Below the pieces are notes generated by a model. That model was not told the DNA's origin and searched no databases. It saw nothing but the letters and a program-made list of their open reading frames with translations. A stretch of DNA of 35,300 nt from Clavibacter tessellarius (GTDB taxonomy: Bacteria; Actinomycetota; Actinomycetes; Actinomycetales; Microbacteriaceae). How positions within the stretch are numbered: position 1 is the stretch's first letter; each line of letters begins with the position of its first letter. The position numbers and the translations under genes were made by a program. Where the stretch lies: assembly GCF_001618005.1 (NCBI RefSeq), contig NZ_LQXA01000017.1:1-35300 (forward strand), given 5' to 3'. Positions 32,687 to 35,300 of the stretch are shown here, piece after piece.

Positions 32687-34666
32687 TCAGGTGTCCATGA
32701 CGTGCACGAGCTCCTCGATGAAGGAGCCGTGCGACCCGGACGCCCGCATGATCGCCTGCACGTCCCGGTGGTCGGAGAAGACCTCGACGAACTGGTCGAA
32801 GACGTGCTGGAAGCTCGAGCGCCCGCTCGCGCTAAAGGCCACGAGCGCGACCACGTGCACGCGGTTGCCGCCCCACTGCATCGCCTCGTCGTTGACGACG
32901 ATGGCGATGGCCGTGCGGTGGGCGGTCATGGCGAGCGAGTGCGGCACGGCGAGCGTGTCGGTGAAGGCCGTGGACGAGAGCCGCTCGCGCTCGATCGCGC
33001 CCTCGATGTACTCGGGCTCGATGATGCCCTGCTCGACCATCCGCCCGCCGAGCAGCCGGATCATCGCCTCCTCGTCGGGGGCGTGCAGGTCGCGGAAGAA
33101 GAGCGACTCGTCGAGGAAGCGCAGCAGGTCGTGCTTCATCGCGCTGCGACGCGCGAGCCGGCGGACGCGCGCGACGGCCCGGCGGATCGCCTCGATGTCG
33201 TCGGGCGTCGGCAGCGGCTGCACCACCACGACGGCGTCGCCGGGCGGGCGGGATCCCGTAGCGTCGATGACGAGGTCGACCCCGAGCGCGTCGGCGTCCG
33301 CGTCGGTGCGCGTGATCACCGCGTCCACGCTGATGTCCGCGCCGAGCGCCTGCTCGATCCGCGAGCGCATGATCTGGTGCAGGTCGTAGTAGTTCGGGCA
33401 GACGAGCGCGCACGCGACCCGGTCGTCGCGGCGGGCGACGCGCTCCCGGTGCGAGCCCACGTGCAGCGCGATGTAGGCGATCTCGTCGTCGTTGATCGCG
33501 ATGCCCCGGCGCCGCTGCACCTCGCTCGCGATGAAGACCGCGATCTCGTAGGTCATCGGGTAGGACGTCTTGATGGACCGGGCGAGCGGGTTGCGCGAGA
33601 ACGAGCGGTCGGCGGCGCGGGCGACGAGGTTGCCGAGGTGCAGCGAGAAGCGCACCGTGAAGTCCTCGTCCTCGAGGTCGACCAGGTACTCCTGCTTCAC
33701 GCGGCGCACGATGGCGCGCACCACGTCGAGGTCGCTCTCGACCACGTGGTCGCGCATCACGGTGGCGAGGGGCTGCTCGTTCCCGGGCGTGACGACGCGC
33801 GTGCGGACGAGGAGCGCGAGGTAGGCGACGTCGCCCGCGGGGACGGGCACGTCGAAGTGGGCGCCGAGGAGCCGGGCGAGCACGTCGCGGATCGCGAGGG
33901 CCGTGGGATCCGCGGCGGGGGAGCCTGCGTCGGCCGCGTCCGCGTCCACGTCGACTGCCTCGGCGTCGGACACCGCGCCGGCCGGTTCCGCGTGCGCCCG
34001 CCGCGGCGCCCGTGCCAGCCGGTCCACCGCGATCGCGACGTGCAGCAGCACGTTGTCGACGCCGTACTCGTTGACGAAGAAGCCGCGCTCCGTGAGCTCG
34101 CGGATGAGGTCGGTCTTGAAGGCGCGCAGCGAGTCGGAGGCGAACTCGCGCTGCACGCTCTCGAGCGGCAGGAACCCCTGCGCGCTCTCGTCGCGGAACA
34201 TGCGCGACAGCAGCCGCCGGAAGTCGCGCTCGGACCCCGCGAGCACGACCTGGGATCCGGTGCGACGGAGCGCGAGCCCGGCGTCCTCCACGAGGGCGCG
34301 CACCTTGCGGAGGTCGGCCTCGATCGTGGACTCGCTCACGTGCAGCTCGTCGGCCAGCGCGAAGACGTCGAGGCCGGCGGGGGCGTCGCCCAGGCGGCGC
34401 ACGAGCGCGTGCAGCCGGTCGCGCGGCGTGCCCTGCGCATCGCCCGACGCGCGGCTGCCCCGGTGCCGGGCGTAGCTGCCGGCGTCGATGCGGTAGCCGT
34501 CGGGGGAGGAGGCGATCGCCACCTCCGAGCGCTCGCGCACCGCGGCCACGTAGCTCCGGACGCTGCGGGTGGTGACGCCCAGCCGGTCGGCGAGCTCCCC
34601 GGCCTCGACCCAGCGATCCGCCGTGGACAGGTAGTCCAGCAGCCTCTCCTGGTTGTCGCTGAGCAT
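32687..34666 (-). CDS. PRD-domain PTS-controlled transcriptional regulator (MtlR/BglG-like, HTH-PRD-EIIB-EIIA)
   Basis: This 659-residue regulator has, in order, two winged-helix DNA-binding parts (about 1-60 and 80-145), PRD1 (about 170-290, H209), PRD2 (about 305-410, H343 and H402), an EIIB-like domain (about 415-485, possible phosphocysteine C423 in LVCPNYYD) and an EIIA domain (about 510-655, active H576 in AVPHSL). Such proteins activate PTS operons when the PRDs and EIIA are set by phosphorylation. ATG 34666 is chosen over the open-frame start at 34744 since GGGGAGGA is just before it. PRD1 carries an Asp/Ala-rich insertion (about 219-255) that is probably a disordered loop. It is divergent from a PTS EIIB gene, the likely target. 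The sugar is unknown. Confidence 0.92.
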   Translation of the reverse strand: MLSDNQERLLDYLSTADRWVEAGELADRLGVTTRSVRSYVAAVRERSEVAIASSPDGYRIDAGSYARHRGSRASGDAQGTPRDRLHALVRRLGDAPAGLDVFALADELHVSESTIEADLRKVRALVEDAGLALRRTGSQVVLAGSERDFRRLLSRMFRDESAQGFLPLESVQREFASDSLRAFKTDLIRELTERGFFVNEYGVDNVLLHVAIAVDRLARAPRRAHAEPAGAVSDAEAVDVDADAADAGSPAADPTALAIRDVLARLLGAHFDVPVPAGDVAYLALLVRTRVVTPGNEQPLATVMRDHVVESDLDVVRAIVRRVKQEYLVDLEDEDFTVRFSLHLGNLVARAADRSFSRNPLARSIKTSYPMTYEIAVFIASEVQRRRGIAINDDEIAYIALHVGSHRERVARRDDRVACALVCPNYYDLHQIMRSRIEQALGADISVDAVITRTDADADALGVDLVIDATGSRPPGDAVVVVQPLPTPDDIEAIRRAVARVRRLARRSAMKHDLLRFLDESLFFRDLHAPDEEAMIRLLGGRMVEQGIIEPEYIEGAIERERLSSTAFTDTLAVPHSLAMTAHRTAIAIVVNDEAMQWGGNRVHVVALVAFSASGRSSFQHVFDQFVEVFSDHRDVQAIMRASGSHGSFIEELVHVMDT

Positions 34667-34878
34667 GCGCGTCCTCCCCGCGGCCGGGCGGATCCCGGGA
34701 TCGAGGGGACGGGCGCGGCTCGCGTGCAGGGTCGAGTCAACCATCCCCGGGTGCCGAGGGCGGTCCTCGCGGCCGCCCCGCCACCGGTCTTCCTACCGGG
34801 CGGAAGCGGATCTGCTGGTGGCGCGCCCCCGCCGCGGAGCACGATGGGACGACCAGCGACGACGCGAGGAGGCACAGC
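34667..34878. promoter_or_regulatory. Divergent control region of the PTS regulator and EIIB gene
   Basis: The 212-base gap must hold both promoters. An imperfect inverted repeat with a perfect core CCGGT-CTTCCT-ACCGG (34784-34799), extended by CCGC/GCGG outside a two-base bulge (34778-34803), is a candidate operator. On the minus strand TTGACT (34736-34741) resembles a -35, but no good -10 follows at 17-18 bases. Toward EIIB the box CACGAT (34840-34845) is a poor -10. No promoter is firm. Confidence 0.35.
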
Positions 34879-35256
34879 ATGACCGGGAGGATCCTCGTCG
34901 TCTGCGGCTCCGGCGCATCCAGCACCTTCCTCGCCCACCGCCTCCGCTCCCTCGCCGAGGCCGACGGGCTCGAGATCGAGGCCGTCGCGGGATCCGTCGC
35001 GGACGTGCGCCTCGACGCCGCGGGCATGGACGTCGTCCTCCTCGGCGCCCACCTCGCCGACCGGATCGACCTCGTGCGCCGGGCCGCCGCCGACGAGGGC
35101 GCGACCGCCGTGCTCCTCGACGCGGCCGCCTCGCGTCCCGAGGGCGCCCGCGCCGCCCTCGACCGGGCCCTCGCCGCCATGCGCGCCGGCGGCCGCGCGA
35201 TGGGGCTGGGCGCCGCGCCGGGCCGTCCCGTCGGGGGAGCGTCGCACCCCGCCTGA
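34879..35256 (+). CDS. PTS EIIB subunit (lactose/cellobiose-like)
   Basis: This 125-residue cytoplasmic protein begins TGRILVVCGSGASSTFLAHR, in which C9 in the CGSGASS loop is the phosphorylated cysteine of the lactose/cellobiose-like EIIB family. The strand and loop order continues with VDVVLLGAHLADRI. The last 20 or so residues are Gly/Ala-rich and add to the usual length of about 100-105. The ribosome site GAGGAGG lies six bases before the ATG. EIIB would take phosphate from an EIIA and pass it to a sugar on EIIC. No EIIA or EIIC gene lies within the window; EIIC may follow beyond its end. It is divergent from the PRD regulator. Confidence 0.85.
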   Translation: MTGRILVVCGSGASSTFLAHRLRSLAEADGLEIEAVAGSVADVRLDAAGMDVVLLGAHLADRIDLVRRAAADEGATAVLLDAAASRPEGARAALDRALAAMRAGGRAMGLGAAPGRPVGGASHPA

Positions 35257-35300
35257 CCGACCCGCCCGCCTCCGCGACCACCGGCGCCCGCGCCGACACC

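Noticed and set aside
32702-34882. A 726-residue plus-strand frame across the PTS regulator
   Set aside because: It has a Val/His/Asp/Arg-rich shadow composition, while the minus strand encodes complete PRD and EIIA domains.

Overview
The window reads as the housekeeping core of a high-GC actinobacterium, most likely a Microbacteriaceae member close to Clavibacter. The grounds are the very high GC, the frequent GTG and TTG starts, the actinobacterial type of RpoB, RpoC, SecY and short adenylate kinase, and the TAnnnT-type -10 boxes. The genus is an inference from protein character; no database search was possible.

Layout. (1) 1-1580, minus strand: a spermidine-synthase-like methyltransferase-fold protein and a metallo-beta-lactamase-fold hydrolase. 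(2) 1581-9376: a divergent rpoB-rpoC operon with its own promoter, a roughly 180-nt leader and a strong terminator. rplJ and rplL do not sit directly upstream. (3) 9407-13996: a small accessory block with a protein of unknown function carrying a Cys-x2-Cys-x2-Cys cluster, a polar amino acid (cystine-type) ABC importer of three genes, and two unrecognised membrane proteins, one with a long Glu/Arg-rich helix. (4) 13993-18634: the str operon rpsL-rpsG-fusA-tuf, with a clear promoter and a terminator. (5) 18719-19699: a poxvirus-like topoisomerase IB between the str and S10 operons. (6) 19700-32643: a 439-nt structured leader, then a long S10/spc run: rpsJ-rplC-rplD-rplW-rplB-rpsS-rplV-rpsC-rplP-rpmC-rpsQ-rplN-rplX-rplE-(gap)-rpsH-rplF-rplR-rpsE-rpmD-rplO-secY-adk-map. 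(7) 32666-35256: a convergent PRD/PTS-type regulator and a divergent stand-alone PTS EIIB protein.

How the genes work together. RNA polymerase beta and beta', ribosomal proteins, EF-G and EF-Tu, the SecYE translocation channel, adenylate kinase and methionine aminopeptidase form the classic growth-rate-linked macromolecular synthesis block. The blocks between them (ABC importer, topoisomerase IB, PTS control) are unrelated accessory modules placed at operon junctions.

I found no mobile element, CRISPR array, tRNA, rRNA or phage gene, and no convincing new multi-gene system. The points most worth a second look are small: a structured gap where rpsN (S14) would normally sit between rplE and rpsH; several genes with a TAnnnT box exactly six bases before the start codon, which suggests leaderless mRNAs; hairpins without U-tracts before tuf and secY; and a charged-helix membrane protein of unknown role.
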